Assembly (NCBI RefSeq): GCF_014705615.1
Contig: NZ_JACXJA010000047.1
Location: 1 to 64,000, forward strand
Direction: 5' to 3'
Source of the DNA: Paenibacillus oceani
GTDB lineage: Bacteria; Bacillota; Bacilli; Paenibacillales; NBRC-103111
DNA length: 64,000 bases
Shown here: positions 44,957 through 53,997 of the stretch, piece after piece
Numbering within the stretch: position 1 is the stretch's first letter
Layout: each line of letters begins with the position of its first letter
The notes under the pieces: model-generated
Databases searched by the model: none
What the model was told of the DNA's origin: nothing
The model's input: only the letters and a program-made list of their open reading frames with translations
Position numbers and translations under genes: made by a program

Positions 44957-45880
44957 TTAGTGGGATTCCTTCAGCTTCCGAAACAAATCTTGGAAAACCC
45001 GGTCCCTGTGAATATAATGGACGTAACGGATAAAGTGCCGGGACGCGTCAAAGCTCCAGCGGCAGTCTTCGGACAACAGCGGACTGTGCACCAGATCGCT
45101 GGGCAGCCAAGTCTCGTTGATCAGAAAAGCGATGGCCGAGATATCCCAGATGACGCGGGAGTAGCCGAAGTGGTTCGGACTGCAGTGCTCGAACGTCTCG
45201 TACAGGTACTGGCCGATCGCTCCCTGATCCTTCACGTAGTCCCTTACTTCCGACAGCGTCGTTTGCAGATGGGACGCTACGCCTTTGCAGGGAACGAGCA
45301 CGAGCGGGACGCCGCTGTTCAGGACGATGCGGGACGCGTGCAGGTCCTGGTGCATATTAAACTCCCGGGTGTTCGGCCAATGCAGGGCATGACCTCCGAG
45401 CCATACGACAACGATTTTACCGATAATACGAGGCTCCATCAGGATGGCGGACGCGACATTCGTGATCGCTCCGATCGCCGCAACATACAGCGGGTCGTCT
45501 TCGGAGCTCGCCATCGCCCGTGCCACCAGATCCCGGGCCGCTTCGCTGTCCACCGGAGTTTCCGGACCCGGCAAGTACGCTGTCGATCCGCGATAGATCG
45601 GGAGTCCGGACATTTCGGGGAGATGGGATGCGATCTTCAGCAGCTCCTGGTAGCTTTTCTCCATCCCGTCCCCCGGCCCTTCCGACAAAACGTTGTGGAA
45701 CGGCGCTGCGTACATCGCTTCCACCTGCAGCTGATTCGGCGATTTCATCGCGTAGACGACGGCGAACTGGTCATCGATTTCGTTATACGTATCGGTGTCC
45801 AGCACCATCCTCACCTTGCGCTTCGGATGAGTCAGCCGCTGCAGCCGCTGCTCTTGAGTCAATTTCGGATAATCGATCAC
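44957..45880 (-). CDS. Inosine-uridine-preferring nucleoside hydrolase family protein
   Basis: The 307-residue protein has an N-terminal Asp cluster DTDTYNEIDDQFAVVYA (normal form DTDxGxDDA) that binds Ca2+ and the ribose, MYAAPFHNV, IGAITNVASAI and EFNMHQDLHASRIVL near the active site. Members cleave N-glycosidic bonds of ribonucleosides. The two-residue difference in the Asp loop (TYNEIDD) occurs in a subgroup from Paenibacillus and relatives whose substrates are not known. GTG start at 45880 with GGGAGG 7 bases upstream. Divergent from an AraC regulator. Confidence 0.85.
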   Translation of the reverse strand: MIDYPKLTQEQRLQRLTHPKRKVRMVLDTDTYNEIDDQFAVVYAMKSPNQLQVEAMYAAPFHNVLSEGPGDGMEKSYQELLKIASHLPEMSGLPIYRGSTAYLPGPETPVDSEAARDLVARAMASSEDDPLYVAAIGAITNVASAILMEPRIIGKIVVVWLGGHALHWPNTREFNMHQDLHASRIVLNSGVPLVLVPCKGVASHLQTTLSEVRDYVKDQGAIGQYLYETFEHCSPNHFGYSRVIWDISAIAFLINETWLPSDLVHSPLLSEDCRWSFDASRHFIRYVHYIHRDRVFQDLFRKLKESH

Positions 45881-46021
45881 TGTTTTTCCTCCCTTGGTGT
45901 TGCCTATACCTTACAACCCACATCCATCTTACACCAGCGGCAGCTTCATAGTTTTTCACGATTCGGCGCATTGTTTATACGATTTGGCTATCTCGCCTGG
46001 AATCGGAAGGAGGAACGTCCT

Positions 46022-46798
46022 ATGCTCGCACAAATGGATTTTATTTTTCACGGCATGCGGGAGGCGGACAGCTACATGCCGATCCATCGGCATCGGTGCT
46101 ACGAGCTCGTCTATTATGTGTCGGGTGCAGGCTCAACGCGTCTGGGCGAGGTCGATTACCGGTACAAGCCGAACACCTATACGCTGATCCCTCCGGGTAT
46201 GCCTCATGACGAGAGAAGGATCGAGGAAACCGAAGTGATCTATATCGGCTTCAGTACCGAGAGCCGGGAGCTTCCCCCGCTCCAGCAGGGATTGTTTCAG
46301 GATCACCCGGACCGCGCGCTCCTGAGTCTGCTGCACAATATGAGGGGGGAGATGCAGGAGAAGCACGTCTACTTCGCCCAGAAGCTCAATTTGCGGACAA
46401 GCGAGATCGTAATCGAACATCTCCGGTCCGTGACGACCGGCGAATTGAACCGTCCCGACGACAATCTGCTGTATGCCCGCACCTTTATGGACGAAAATTT
46501 CAATCAGAAAATAACGGTGGAGGAGCTCGCCGATATAGCTGGATACAGCTACCACCACTTCCGTCACTTGTTCAAGAAAAAGTTCGGCGTCTCGCCGGTC
46601 CATTATTTGATGAGCAAACGGCTGGAGAAGGCGCGCAGCCTGCTGCGGCATACGGAGCTGTCGATCACCTCCATCGCCATGGAGTGCGGATTCTCGAACG
46701 ATGCGCAGTTCTGCACGATCTTCAAGCGGGAGATCGGCGAAACTCCCCGCACGTTCCGGCAAAACTGGTATCGGTCTACTTTGCGGAGCTTGGTATGA
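46022..46798 (+). CDS. AraC-family transcriptional regulator
   Basis: The 258-residue protein has an N-terminal cupin-type sensor (HRHRCYELVYYVSGAGST, LIPPGMPHDE) and a C-terminal double HTH (NQKITVEELADIAGYSYHHFRHLFKKKFG, SITSIAMECGFSNDAQFCTIFKR). ATG at 46022 with AGGAGGA upstream; the open frame extends over 350 codons further upstream only because it runs opposite the nucleoside hydrolase. Divergent from that gene, so probably its regulator. Confidence 0.92.
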   Translation: MLAQMDFIFHGMREADSYMPIHRHRCYELVYYVSGAGSTRLGEVDYRYKPNTYTLIPPGMPHDERRIEETEVIYIGFSTESRELPPLQQGLFQDHPDRALLSLLHNMRGEMQEKHVYFAQKLNLRTSEIVIEHLRSVTTGELNRPDDNLLYARTFMDENFNQKITVEELADIAGYSYHHFRHLFKKKFGVSPVHYLMSKRLEKARSLLRHTELSITSIAMECGFSNDAQFCTIFKREIGETPRTFRQNWYRSTLRSLV

Positions 46799-46826
46799 TA
46801 GGATGCGCGGATCGGGGCGGCAGACT

Positions 46827-47000
46827 ATGAGTAAAGAAAAAGTGCTTTACCTCGTAGGACTTATCAGTTTGTCATTTCTTCTGTATATGGTGATTAACAC
46901 TTTAACATTCAAAGGAATTTCAGACGAATTGGAGCCCATTTGCATCTTTCTGTCTATAATTACCTCGCATCTGATCGTAAGTAAGTTGAATTCCAAATAA
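46827..47000 (+). CDS. Small membrane protein, unknown
   Basis: A 57-residue frame begins MSKEKVLYLVGLISLSFLLY and has two hydrophobic stretches (about 7-25 and 38-52) with a short polar loop. GGGGCGG lies about 6 bases before the ATG. It follows the AraC gene after 28 bases and precedes a bidirectional terminator. Base composition is more AT-rich than its neighbours. No family recognised. Confidence 0.5.
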   Translation: MSKEKVLYLVGLISLSFLLYMVINTLTFKGISDELEPICIFLSIITSHLIVSKLNSK

Positions 47001-47072
47001 ATGGAGTCGTAGTCTGGACGGAAGATTATATCGCCCTCTACGCCGGAACAACGGACCCTAACAAATTCAACC

Positions 47073-47113
47073 AAAAAAGCAGCTGAGCGAACCTCATCGC
47101 CCAACTGCTTTTA
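47073..47113. terminator. Bidirectional intrinsic terminator
   Basis: AAAAAAGCAG (47073 on) pairs with CTGCTTTT (ending 47112). A on one side and T on the other give T runs in both directions, between the convergent small membrane gene and the GNAT gene. Confidence 0.75.
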
Positions 47114-47131
47114 TCCGTTCTACTCCCGAGT

Positions 47132-47602
47132 TTACCTAAGCATTCCCCGATAGGCCCCCGGAACCGAACCTTCGATCGGGATCGCCCCAATCGTCTTGTT
47201 GTAAAATTCGGTCGGACCCGCGCCGCCGATGATCGCATACGCGTAGCCTTCGTCATGCAGAGCGTGCATGCACGCCAGCAGCAGCGCTTTGCCTACGCCT
47301 TGTCCTCTCATCTCCGGGTCTACGCCGGTCGGGCCGAAGTAGTTTTTGCAGGTCGCTTCGTAGCAGCCAAAGCCGACGACCTTGTCGTCCTTCGTCGCGA
47401 TAAAGCAGGAAACCGGCGAACGCGAGAACGCCACGTCGACTTCGCTCTCCCAATGCGCCCGGAACGTCTTCAGCACCCACGCCTTGACGATATGCTTCTC
47501 CGGGGCCAAACCGCGGCGGATAACGATTCCGGACTCGGCCAGCTGATTGATAATCGTTGTTTTCTCAGGAAGGTCGTACAATTTGACAAGCATATCCGGC
47601 AT
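47132..47602 (-). CDS. GNAT-family N-acetyltransferase
   Basis: The 156-residue protein has the GNAT core: CFIATKDDKVVGFGCYEAT, then the acetyl-CoA loop MRGQGVGKALLLACMHAL (motif A, RxxGxGxxL) and YAIIGGAGPTEFYNKTIGA (motif B). Substrate unknown. The ATG has AGGAGG upstream. Downstream is the bidirectional terminator. Confidence 0.9.
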   Translation of the reverse strand: MPDMLVKLYDLPEKTTIINQLAESGIVIRRGLAPEKHIVKAWVLKTFRAHWESEVDVAFSRSPVSCFIATKDDKVVGFGCYEATCKNYFGPTGVDPEMRGQGVGKALLLACMHALHDEGYAYAIIGGAGPTEFYNKTIGAIPIEGSVPGAYRGMLR

Positions 47603-47701
47603 CGGTTTTATTCCTCCTGTGTGATGGAAAATAGCGATTCTGCCAACTCGTAAACGATCTTATCGTAGTGTAGCTTGGAATGAAGCCCGTTGCAAGATCA
47701 T

Positions 47702-48571
47702 CTAGCCGATTTGCTGGGCGAGTCCTTTAAACTCCAGCTCCTCGAACTTGGCGCGCAGCCGGTGGAAATCCGGCGCCCAGAGGCACGAGTCGATCGGGCA
47801 GCTAACCGGCACGTCGCAGCGGATCGTCGCCAGATCCCGGCACAGGTGCAGCATGTCGAGCGATGCTTCGATTTTGCCCCGGATGCTGGCCGATACAGCC
47901 GCGAGATTGGCCAAAATCCCGTCAATATCGCCGTATTCCGCGAGCAGCTTCAGCGCCGTCTTCTCCCCGATCCCTTTGACGCCCGGGTAGTTGTCGCTGG
48001 TGTCGCCCGTCAAGCCTTTCAGCTCGATGATCTGCCGCGGCGTCAAGCCCCGCTCTTCGAGAAGCCCGGCCAGATCGTACACCGCATAGTTGGACGCGCC
48101 CTTCTTCATAATGACGACGTGAACCCGTTCGGAGACAACCTGCAGCAGGTCGTGATCGCCGGTCAGGACGAAAACATGCGTCTGGTCGTCCGCATAATGC
48201 TGGGCCAGCGTCCCGATGCAATCGTCCGCTTCATAACCGTGCAGGCCGACATTCGGTACGCCGAAGCTGTCCACGACTTCCTTCACGAGATCGAATTGCG
48301 GAATCAAATCTTCCGGAGGAGCCTCGCGGTTGCCTTTGTACGCCTCGTATTGTTCAGTTCGAAATGTAGTACTCCCCATATCCCAGCAGCAGACGACATG
48401 CGTCGGGCGGAACCGCTTGACGGCATCCATCAAATATTTGACGAATCCGTGCACGGCATTGGTCGGCAATCCGGCACTTGTCCGCTTAATATAACCGCTG
48501 TACGAGCTGGCATAATAGGCCCGAAACAATAACGCCATGCCGTCGACCAGCAGCACTTTACGATCGGTCAT
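47702..48571 (-). CDS. 5'-3' exonuclease (PolA N-terminal type, YpcP-like)
   Basis: The 289-residue protein matches the 5' nuclease domain of DNA polymerase I without the polymerase: VDGMALLFRAYYAS, CWDMGSTTFRTEQY, YKGNREAPPED, YEADDCIGTL, LTGDHDLLQVV, GLTGDTSDNYPGVKGIGEKTA with the helix-hairpin-helix. Metal-binding aspartates are all present. Likely removes RNA primers or flaps, as YpcP does in Bacillus. The ATG at 48571 has AAGGAGAG upstream; the open frame extends 48 codons further without similarity. Confidence 0.93.
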   Translation of the reverse strand: MTDRKVLLVDGMALLFRAYYASSYSGYIKRTSAGLPTNAVHGFVKYLMDAVKRFRPTHVVCCWDMGSTTFRTEQYEAYKGNREAPPEDLIPQFDLVKEVVDSFGVPNVGLHGYEADDCIGTLAQHYADDQTHVFVLTGDHDLLQVVSERVHVVIMKKGASNYAVYDLAGLLEERGLTPRQIIELKGLTGDTSDNYPGVKGIGEKTALKLLAEYGDIDGILANLAAVSASIRGKIEASLDMLHLCRDLATIRCDVPVSCPIDSCLWAPDFHRLRAKFEELEFKGLAQQIG

Positions 48572-48718
48572 TCTCTCAACTCTCCTTGTCCCACTAGCAC
48601 TCTCGCCAATTATAGCACACTGGCAGGCAGGGTAAAGGAAACATTGACTGCGCGATCTATAAAGATATGGATTTAGACATTCCCGATAGTGGGATGCCGC
48701 TGGAAAACGGTACACGCC

Positions 48719-51328
48719 TCAAGGTACTTCGTAGAAGCGTCGCTTCTGGGTTTGATACATCAATTCGATTTCCTTCAGCGACAGTGTCTTGCCGAAGACG
48801 AAGAAGTGGCCCAACTCGCCCCCGAAATATCCGTTATCGCCGGGGCTACGGCCGATCGAGTCCGCTTGCGAAGGCACGAGCCGCTTGTACGCACGGCTGC
48901 GGAATGAGACGGAACCGCCGTCTGACGGCGACAGCTCGACGCCGTCCACATACAGCCGGATCGCATTGCCTGCGAAGTCGAGAATGCCGACGGCATGATG
49001 CCATTCCGAATCGCGGACGTACGGGAACGATTTCGTCTGGAAACTGTCCGCGCTATCGCTTCTGCCAGCAACGCGGATGGCTGTTGCCGTCAAGGTCATT
49101 TCCGCGCCTGCGGTTGCGCCGTGAATCCGAGTGCCGAACAGCCACTTCGGGTTCGAATCGGCTACGTTTCCGTCACGGAACCAGCCGGCGATCGTAATAG
49201 CAGGGGCGCCGTTCAGCCCGGCGGACGGCTTGTAGCCAAGAGCGGCGTAGTCCATGACGCCGTCCAGTCTCACTCCGCGTTCCGGGTAGCCCGGGATACC
49301 GGCACCGCCCATCCGTTTAGCGTCATTGCCGAAGCGGGAAAGATCGGAATGCAGGCCCGTCGCCGCTCCATCCAGCGGCCAATAGCCCGCCAGTCCGTCA
49401 TAGACAAGATGCCGGATTTCGCGCGGGTCGAGGGCTCTGCCGTAAATGCTCATCTCGTCAAGCGCCCCTGCGAAAAACCCGCCGCCGAACGGGCTGCTGC
49501 CGATCGTAGAAGCATATCCGGGCGTTTGCGGCGCGAAGGAGCGGCTGCCGAATACCGGTGTCTTGCCGGACAGCGGCTTCTGCTCGATTCCGTCCAGATA
49601 CAGCCGGATCACATTATGCTCATAATCGATCACCCCGGCAGCGTGATGCCACTCTCCGGAGATCGAGAACGGAAAGTCCGCGTACTTATAGTCCTCGTTC
49701 GGCGTGCTCCTTCCTCCTACGCGTATCCGGTTTCCGACCATCCATACTTCGGCCCCGGCCGATGTCTGCCCGACAGGGACGCCGAGCAGCCAGTTGCCCG
49801 TCTGCCCGGGCGGGGGCAGACTGTCGTTTCGAAACCAGCCTGCGATCGTAACGGCCGGCGCCCCCTGCAAATTCGTCACCAGCGTATCGGGCAAAAGCAC
49901 ATGGTCATCCAGGCCGTCGAAATGAAGCCCACCGTTCCGGTAGCCATCCGTCCAAGCCGCCCCCTGAACCGTTCCGTGCGCCTCGTACGTCGAGCTGTCC
50001 GTAGCGGCCGTGCCCGTTATATCGTCGAATTTCCAATAGCCGTGCGGCAAATCCAAAGCATACCGCGCATTCTTCAGCCGATGGAACGTGATCCGGTTAG
50101 CGTTATGGTACGTGTCTGCACCGTCATAGGAGGTGCGGGCGACAAAGATAATATCGTCGCCGTCCCAGTGCCAATCCGCGTACTGAAAGCCGACCTTCGC
50201 GATCGAGTAGGGGACCGGCAGCTGCGAATCGTCACGGATCAGCAGCTTGGCGAAGTTCCAGTGAAGCAGGTCGGACGACGTATACAGCGACAGCCGGTTG
50301 CGCTGCTGAACGGCGAACGGGTAACTGTTGTCGTTGACAAGTGCGGCATACAACTGGCTCTCCGCATCGTAGCGTATGGTGAATTTGTGCATGCCGCCGG
50401 GAAAATCGATGAATCCTTCGGCAGGATCGAAGCTGATGCTGGCGTTGTCCGAGGATAGATGGATGACAGCCGCCTTATCCACGACAGGTTCGGAATTGAG
50501 ACGAATCACGTTCAGAATATCTCCGTTCGGTGCCTGCACCATGTTGCCCTCCAGCCATCCGGGCCGGCTGGCCGACCAAGCTGGCGGCAGCCAGGCCGGA
50601 TTGAAGGCAAGCTCGTTCGTTTTTGTCCAGCTTGCCGCATCAAGCAAGTCAGCGTGCTCGGGGGCGGAGATGACCAGCGCCTTGAAATTTTGCGGCCAAA
50701 CGTAAGGCTTGTTGCTCTCGAACGCTTTATACAGGCGGCCATTCGCCCGCAGGACAGGCGTGGGGGCCGTATGGTAAGCCGAGGAGCCGGTGCTGCCGCC
50801 CGGAAACAGCAGACCGCTGCTTGCATCGTCAGCCGTCGTCCAGGACGTTCCCCTGTCGTCGCTTTTGCGGATGACGATCGATTCGAGCGGGCCGGACGTC
50901 CCGAGCAAGTAGACGCTTCCCGCGTGCGCAAACAGGCTGGCCCAGTAAATGCCGTCCAACATAACGAGATGCTCCCACGTCCGGCCGTTGTCGGTCGAAC
51001 GATACACCGACGTTTTGCGATGAGGCGAATTCGGTCCGGAATAATCGTGGGAAACGAGCAAGCTGCCATCGTCCAGCCGCAGCAGACTGGGTGAGCTTAG
51101 AAAGATGCGGGTACTTGCTTTCATCTCGTTCACTTCCGACACCAGCATGTTGGCGTAATCAGCTGTTCGGTCTTTCATATCGTTTGCCTCCTTTTGATAG
51201 GGAGTGGGGTCCGTCCGGGAGACGGAGGGATTGGCTGTCAGCCTGTAGAACCATACGGTGCCACACACCAGGATCAACGCAACCAGCGCCACGAGCACGA
51301 CCAGTCGAAGGCCCGGTCCCCGTTTCAC
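48719..51328 (-). CDS. Membrane-anchored BNR/sialidase-fold protein with two LamG domains
   Basis: The 869-residue protein has an N-terminal hydrophobic anchor (about 9-30). A sialidase-type beta-propeller region (about 75-430) has two Asp-boxes (STDNGRTW and SDDRGTSWT). Two tandem concanavalin-like LamG_3 domains follow (about 440-640 and 650-865), each with GLxFDGxxDHVxLP or GVRLDGVMDYAALG, TIAGWFR and EWHHAxGxxD motifs. It probably binds or cleaves external glycans. GTG start. The start lies 3 bases after the solute-binding gene stop, so the two form one operon. It lacks a visible RIP/FRIP motif, so sialidase activity is not claimed. Confidence 0.85.
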   Translation of the reverse strand: MKRGPGLRLVVLVALVALILVCGTVWFYRLTANPSVSRTDPTPYQKEANDMKDRTADYANMLVSEVNEMKASTRIFLSSPSLLRLDDGSLLVSHDYSGPNSPHRKTSVYRSTDNGRTWEHLVMLDGIYWASLFAHAGSVYLLGTSGPLESIVIRKSDDRGTSWTTADDASSGLLFPGGSTGSSAYHTAPTPVLRANGRLYKAFESNKPYVWPQNFKALVISAPEHADLLDAASWTKTNELAFNPAWLPPAWSASRPGWLEGNMVQAPNGDILNVIRLNSEPVVDKAAVIHLSSDNASISFDPAEGFIDFPGGMHKFTIRYDAESQLYAALVNDNSYPFAVQQRNRLSLYTSSDLLHWNFAKLLIRDDSQLPVPYSIAKVGFQYADWHWDGDDIIFVARTSYDGADTYHNANRITFHRLKNARYALDLPHGYWKFDDITGTAATDSSTYEAHGTVQGAAWTDGYRNGGLHFDGLDDHVLLPDTLVTNLQGAPAVTIAGWFRNDSLPPPGQTGNWLLGVPVGQTSAGAEVWMVGNRIRVGGRSTPNEDYKYADFPFSISGEWHHAAGVIDYEHNVIRLYLDGIEQKPLSGKTPVFGSRSFAPQTPGYASTIGSSPFGGGFFAGALDEMSIYGRALDPREIRHLVYDGLAGYWPLDGAATGLHSDLSRFGNDAKRMGGAGIPGYPERGVRLDGVMDYAALGYKPSAGLNGAPAITIAGWFRDGNVADSNPKWLFGTRIHGATAGAEMTLTATAIRVAGRSDSADSFQTKSFPYVRDSEWHHAVGILDFAGNAIRLYVDGVELSPSDGGSVSFRSRAYKRLVPSQADSIGRSPGDNGYFGGELGHFFVFGKTLSLKEIELMYQTQKRRFYEVP

Positions 51329-51331
51329 GGC

Positions 51332-52648
51332 CTACTTAGCCCTTTCGGATGCGATTGCCTTGTTCGCCGTCTCTTCCGCCTCGCGCAGTACGGTGTTCAG
51401 GTCTTTACTGCCGAAGATGAATTGGCGCAGCGCCTCGGTGTACGCGTTGGAGGCGACCAGATCATATTTCGTAGTAATATACGGCTCGGCTACGTTATTG
51501 TAATAAAACGCCGGAATGTTTTTGCCGCGGTAGACCGCAGAGTTTTCCAGAAAATTCTGCTTGATATCCTTGCGGTCCAGTACCGTCATATTCCCGTTTC
51601 GGGTCGCTTCGGCCTGAACCTCCGGCGACAGCAGGTGTGCGATTGCCTGGAACGCTTCTTCCTTGTGCTTGCTCGTCTTCGGAATGACGAAGCCGTTGGC
51701 GAACACGCCGATGCCCGTCTTGGGCTTGTCGGCGAAAACGGGGAAGGAGGCGATATCCCAGCCGATGCCTTCTTTGTTGAATTGATCCATCGCCTGACCG
51801 ATGAAGATGTCGGGTAAAATCGCGACATTACGGTCCTTCGTAAACCGGTTCAACCCATGATACAGCACGCCTGCGGCTGGCGGACGATTGTTCGGTATGC
51901 TGAAGATGGTCTGAAAGACGCTAAACATGCTGCGCCAGCCCTCATGCTGCTGGATCAGCGCCTTGCCTGTAGCCGGATCGGTGAAAGGGAGCGACAGCTG
52001 GGTTTGCAGCCGGTTGAAATAGCCCATCTGCAAGCCGTAGTAGCGGCTATCCCTCTCAACGACGGTCAGCCTCTTCGCCAGCTCGATATATTGATCCCAG
52101 GTCATGCCGTCGACCGGATAGGCCACGCCGAACTTGTCGAACAGGTCTTTGTTATAGTAGGTGGCGAATACGTTTTGCGTTCTCGGCAGACTGTACAACT
52201 CCCCGTTCTGTCCAAACTGCTTGAAAAATTGCAATATTTGCGGCGTAATCGCACCAAGCTCGAATTCGTACTTGCGGACCAGCTCGTTCAAATCGGTTGG
52301 CACATCCATATCGAGCAGGATCGGTATATTCGTAATACCATCGTCGATAATATCCGGCAACTCCTTCGCGACGATCATCTGATTGAACTGGTTGGCGTCC
52401 GTACAGTCGATCTTCTGAAGAGTAATATGCGGATATTTTCGGGAGACAGGACCGGCGAAATCCCGGGCAAAATCGTCGTCGCTTACGGCAAAGCATTTGA
52501 AATACATAGTCAAGGTGACCGGCTTTGCCGCCTCATTTGTCTGGACGGATGGATCGTTCGTCCCCTTTCCGGAACTGGAGCAGCCCGTCGCGGCCAGAAT
52601 CAGCAGGGCGGCGAAGCAGGAAACGAATACGGTTTTTACAAAAGACAT
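51332..52648 (-). CDS. Extracellular solute-binding lipoprotein
   Basis: The 438-residue protein has a signal peptide with lipobox LAATGCSSS (C23). Its type 1 solute-binding fold has FAGPVSRKYPHITLQKIDCT, YYNKDLFDKFGVAYPVDGMT and KGIGW-type segments, and is a paralogue of the protein at 21997-23334. AAGGGGAG lies upstream of the ATG. It is the first gene of an operon with the LamG protein and is divergent from an AraC regulator. No permease or ATPase gene follows. Confidence 0.92.
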   Translation of the reverse strand: MSFVKTVFVSCFAALLILAATGCSSSGKGTNDPSVQTNEAAKPVTLTMYFKCFAVSDDDFARDFAGPVSRKYPHITLQKIDCTDANQFNQMIVAKELPDIIDDGITNIPILLDMDVPTDLNELVRKYEFELGAITPQILQFFKQFGQNGELYSLPRTQNVFATYYNKDLFDKFGVAYPVDGMTWDQYIELAKRLTVVERDSRYYGLQMGYFNRLQTQLSLPFTDPATGKALIQQHEGWRSMFSVFQTIFSIPNNRPPAAGVLYHGLNRFTKDRNVAILPDIFIGQAMDQFNKEGIGWDIASFPVFADKPKTGIGVFANGFVIPKTSKHKEEAFQAIAHLLSPEVQAEATRNGNMTVLDRKDIKQNFLENSAVYRGKNIPAFYYNNVAEPYITTKYDLVASNAYTEALRQFIFGSKDLNTVLREAEETANKAIASERAK

Positions 52649-52842
52649 TATTGAGATTCTCCCCTTTACTTTTCAGTTAGCACCATCCTTGCCATGAAGA
52701 GATCACGGTGCGAATGGTCTGTTCCGCCGCACGGCAACGGAGGACAACGCTTACAGAGCACTTTGAAAACAGTTGAATTGCAGGTAACCGTTCCATATAA
52801 TCGGAATAAATGGAACGTGATCTTGTAACAAGGGGGGACCGT

Positions 52843-53691
52843 ATGTCCATTCTTACTTTACACACACAGCACATTATGGAGCCTTATGAAGACGCCCGCT
52901 TCGCCTTGCCGCCCAGATTCGGTTACTGGTCGATTCCGCATACTCACGATTTCTACGAAATTTTCTTGGTTGCAGCCGGCACCGTCACGCACGTCGTCAA
53001 CAACATCAGACAGGTGCTTCCGGCGGGGACCCTGACCTTCGTCAGACCGCATGACGTTCACAGCTTCGAGAAAAACGGAAGCGGCGACATTTGCTACATG
53101 AACGTCAATTTCCGTGCGAGCACCATCATGCACGCTTTCGATTATCTCGGCTCGGGCTTCAAATCGGAGCGGTTGAATGAGTCCCCGTTGCCTCCGATGT
53201 TATCCGTGTCGCCCGAGGATATAGAGCAGACGCTCGGCTTGTACAAACGAACGGTCGCGCTGCTCACCCATTCCCCATCCACCGATACGACTCCGGTCCG
53301 AGCCTTCCTGATGGAGATGCTGCTCCGTTTCTTCTACCCGCAGATGGAGCAGACGGACATGACAGGGCCGAGATGGCTCTCTGAATTGCTGGAGGAGATG
53401 GACAACGAGAACAGTCTTGCCGAAGGACTGACGAGAATGCAGCGATTGTCCCCCGTCAGCACGGAGCATCTGTGCCGCACGATGAAAAAGCACATCGGTA
53501 AAACGCCGACGGAGTGGATCAATGAAAGACGGCTTCGGGCTGCAGCGAGTAGGCTAACGGTCAGCACGGACGAGATCGCCGCGATTTGTTTCGACATCGG
53601 CTTCAACTCCCTGAGCTACTTCTATACGTTGTTTTGCAAGCAATACGGAATGTCCCCCAATGTCTACAGAAGAAACAAGCAACAGATATGA
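52843..53691 (+). CDS. AraC-family transcriptional regulator
   Basis: The 282-residue protein has an N-terminal cupin (IPHTHDFYEIFLVAAGTVTH, LTFVRPHDVHSFE) and a C-terminal AraC HTH pair (LSPVSTEHLCRTMKKHIGKTP, TDEIAAICFDIGFNSLSYFYTLFCK). ATG at 52843 with AAGGGGGG 5 bases upstream. Divergent from the solute-binding/LamG operon across about 190 bases, so probably its regulator. Confidence 0.93.
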   Translation: MSILTLHTQHIMEPYEDARFALPPRFGYWSIPHTHDFYEIFLVAAGTVTHVVNNIRQVLPAGTLTFVRPHDVHSFEKNGSGDICYMNVNFRASTIMHAFDYLGSGFKSERLNESPLPPMLSVSPEDIEQTLGLYKRTVALLTHSPSTDTTPVRAFLMEMLLRFFYPQMEQTDMTGPRWLSELLEEMDNENSLAEGLTRMQRLSPVSTEHLCRTMKKHIGKTPTEWINERRLRAAASRLTVSTDEIAAICFDIGFNSLSYFYTLFCKQYGMSPNVYRRNKQQI

Positions 53692-53942
53692 ACCGCTGAG
53701 ATTGTTGTAACTGCATCTCCTCCTTTTTTACGTGCCCCAGACTTTGCTCATCGCCGCCGCTTATGGCGTCACCGACTGTCTAGGGTCATTATAGTTGTTT
53801 CTTCAGCCGCTTTCTTCTGCCGGATTGATTCGGTTTTGCTGCATATTGATATCTCCGATTAGGCCGAATCGGAGTGACAAGCAGGCCATTACCAAAGACT
53901 ATAGGACCCTGCGCAAGAGGCAGCTTGTTGGTAATAAGATAG
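53692..53942. other. Gap between AraC and the S-layer-homology gene remnant
   Basis: I see no gene here. The minus-strand open frame that crosses it is read-through of the frameshifted S-layer gene beyond its own terminator. An ATCTCCGATTAGGCCGAATCGGAG palindrome-like stretch lies near 53849. Confidence 0.4.
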
Positions 53943-53990
53943 AAAAAAAGAGGTACCCCAAAACCATAGCTGGTTGCGGGATACCTCTTT
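53943..53990 (-). terminator. Intrinsic terminator of the S-layer-homology gene
   Basis: AAAGAGGTATCCC pairs with GGGGTACCTCTTT (53990-53978 with 53959-53947), followed by a run of T on the minus strand. It lies 8 bases past the ancestral stop at 53998. Confidence 0.85.
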
Positions 53991-53997
53991 TGGAGCT

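Noticed and set aside
44960-46021. A long N-terminal extension of the AraC gene at 46022
   Set aside because: It runs antisense to the nucleoside hydrolase; the AraC family starts at 46022 where a ribosome site is present.
47702-48532. The 280-codon plus-strand frame antisense to the exonuclease gene
   Set aside because: Fully explained as a shadow of the conserved nuclease reading frame.
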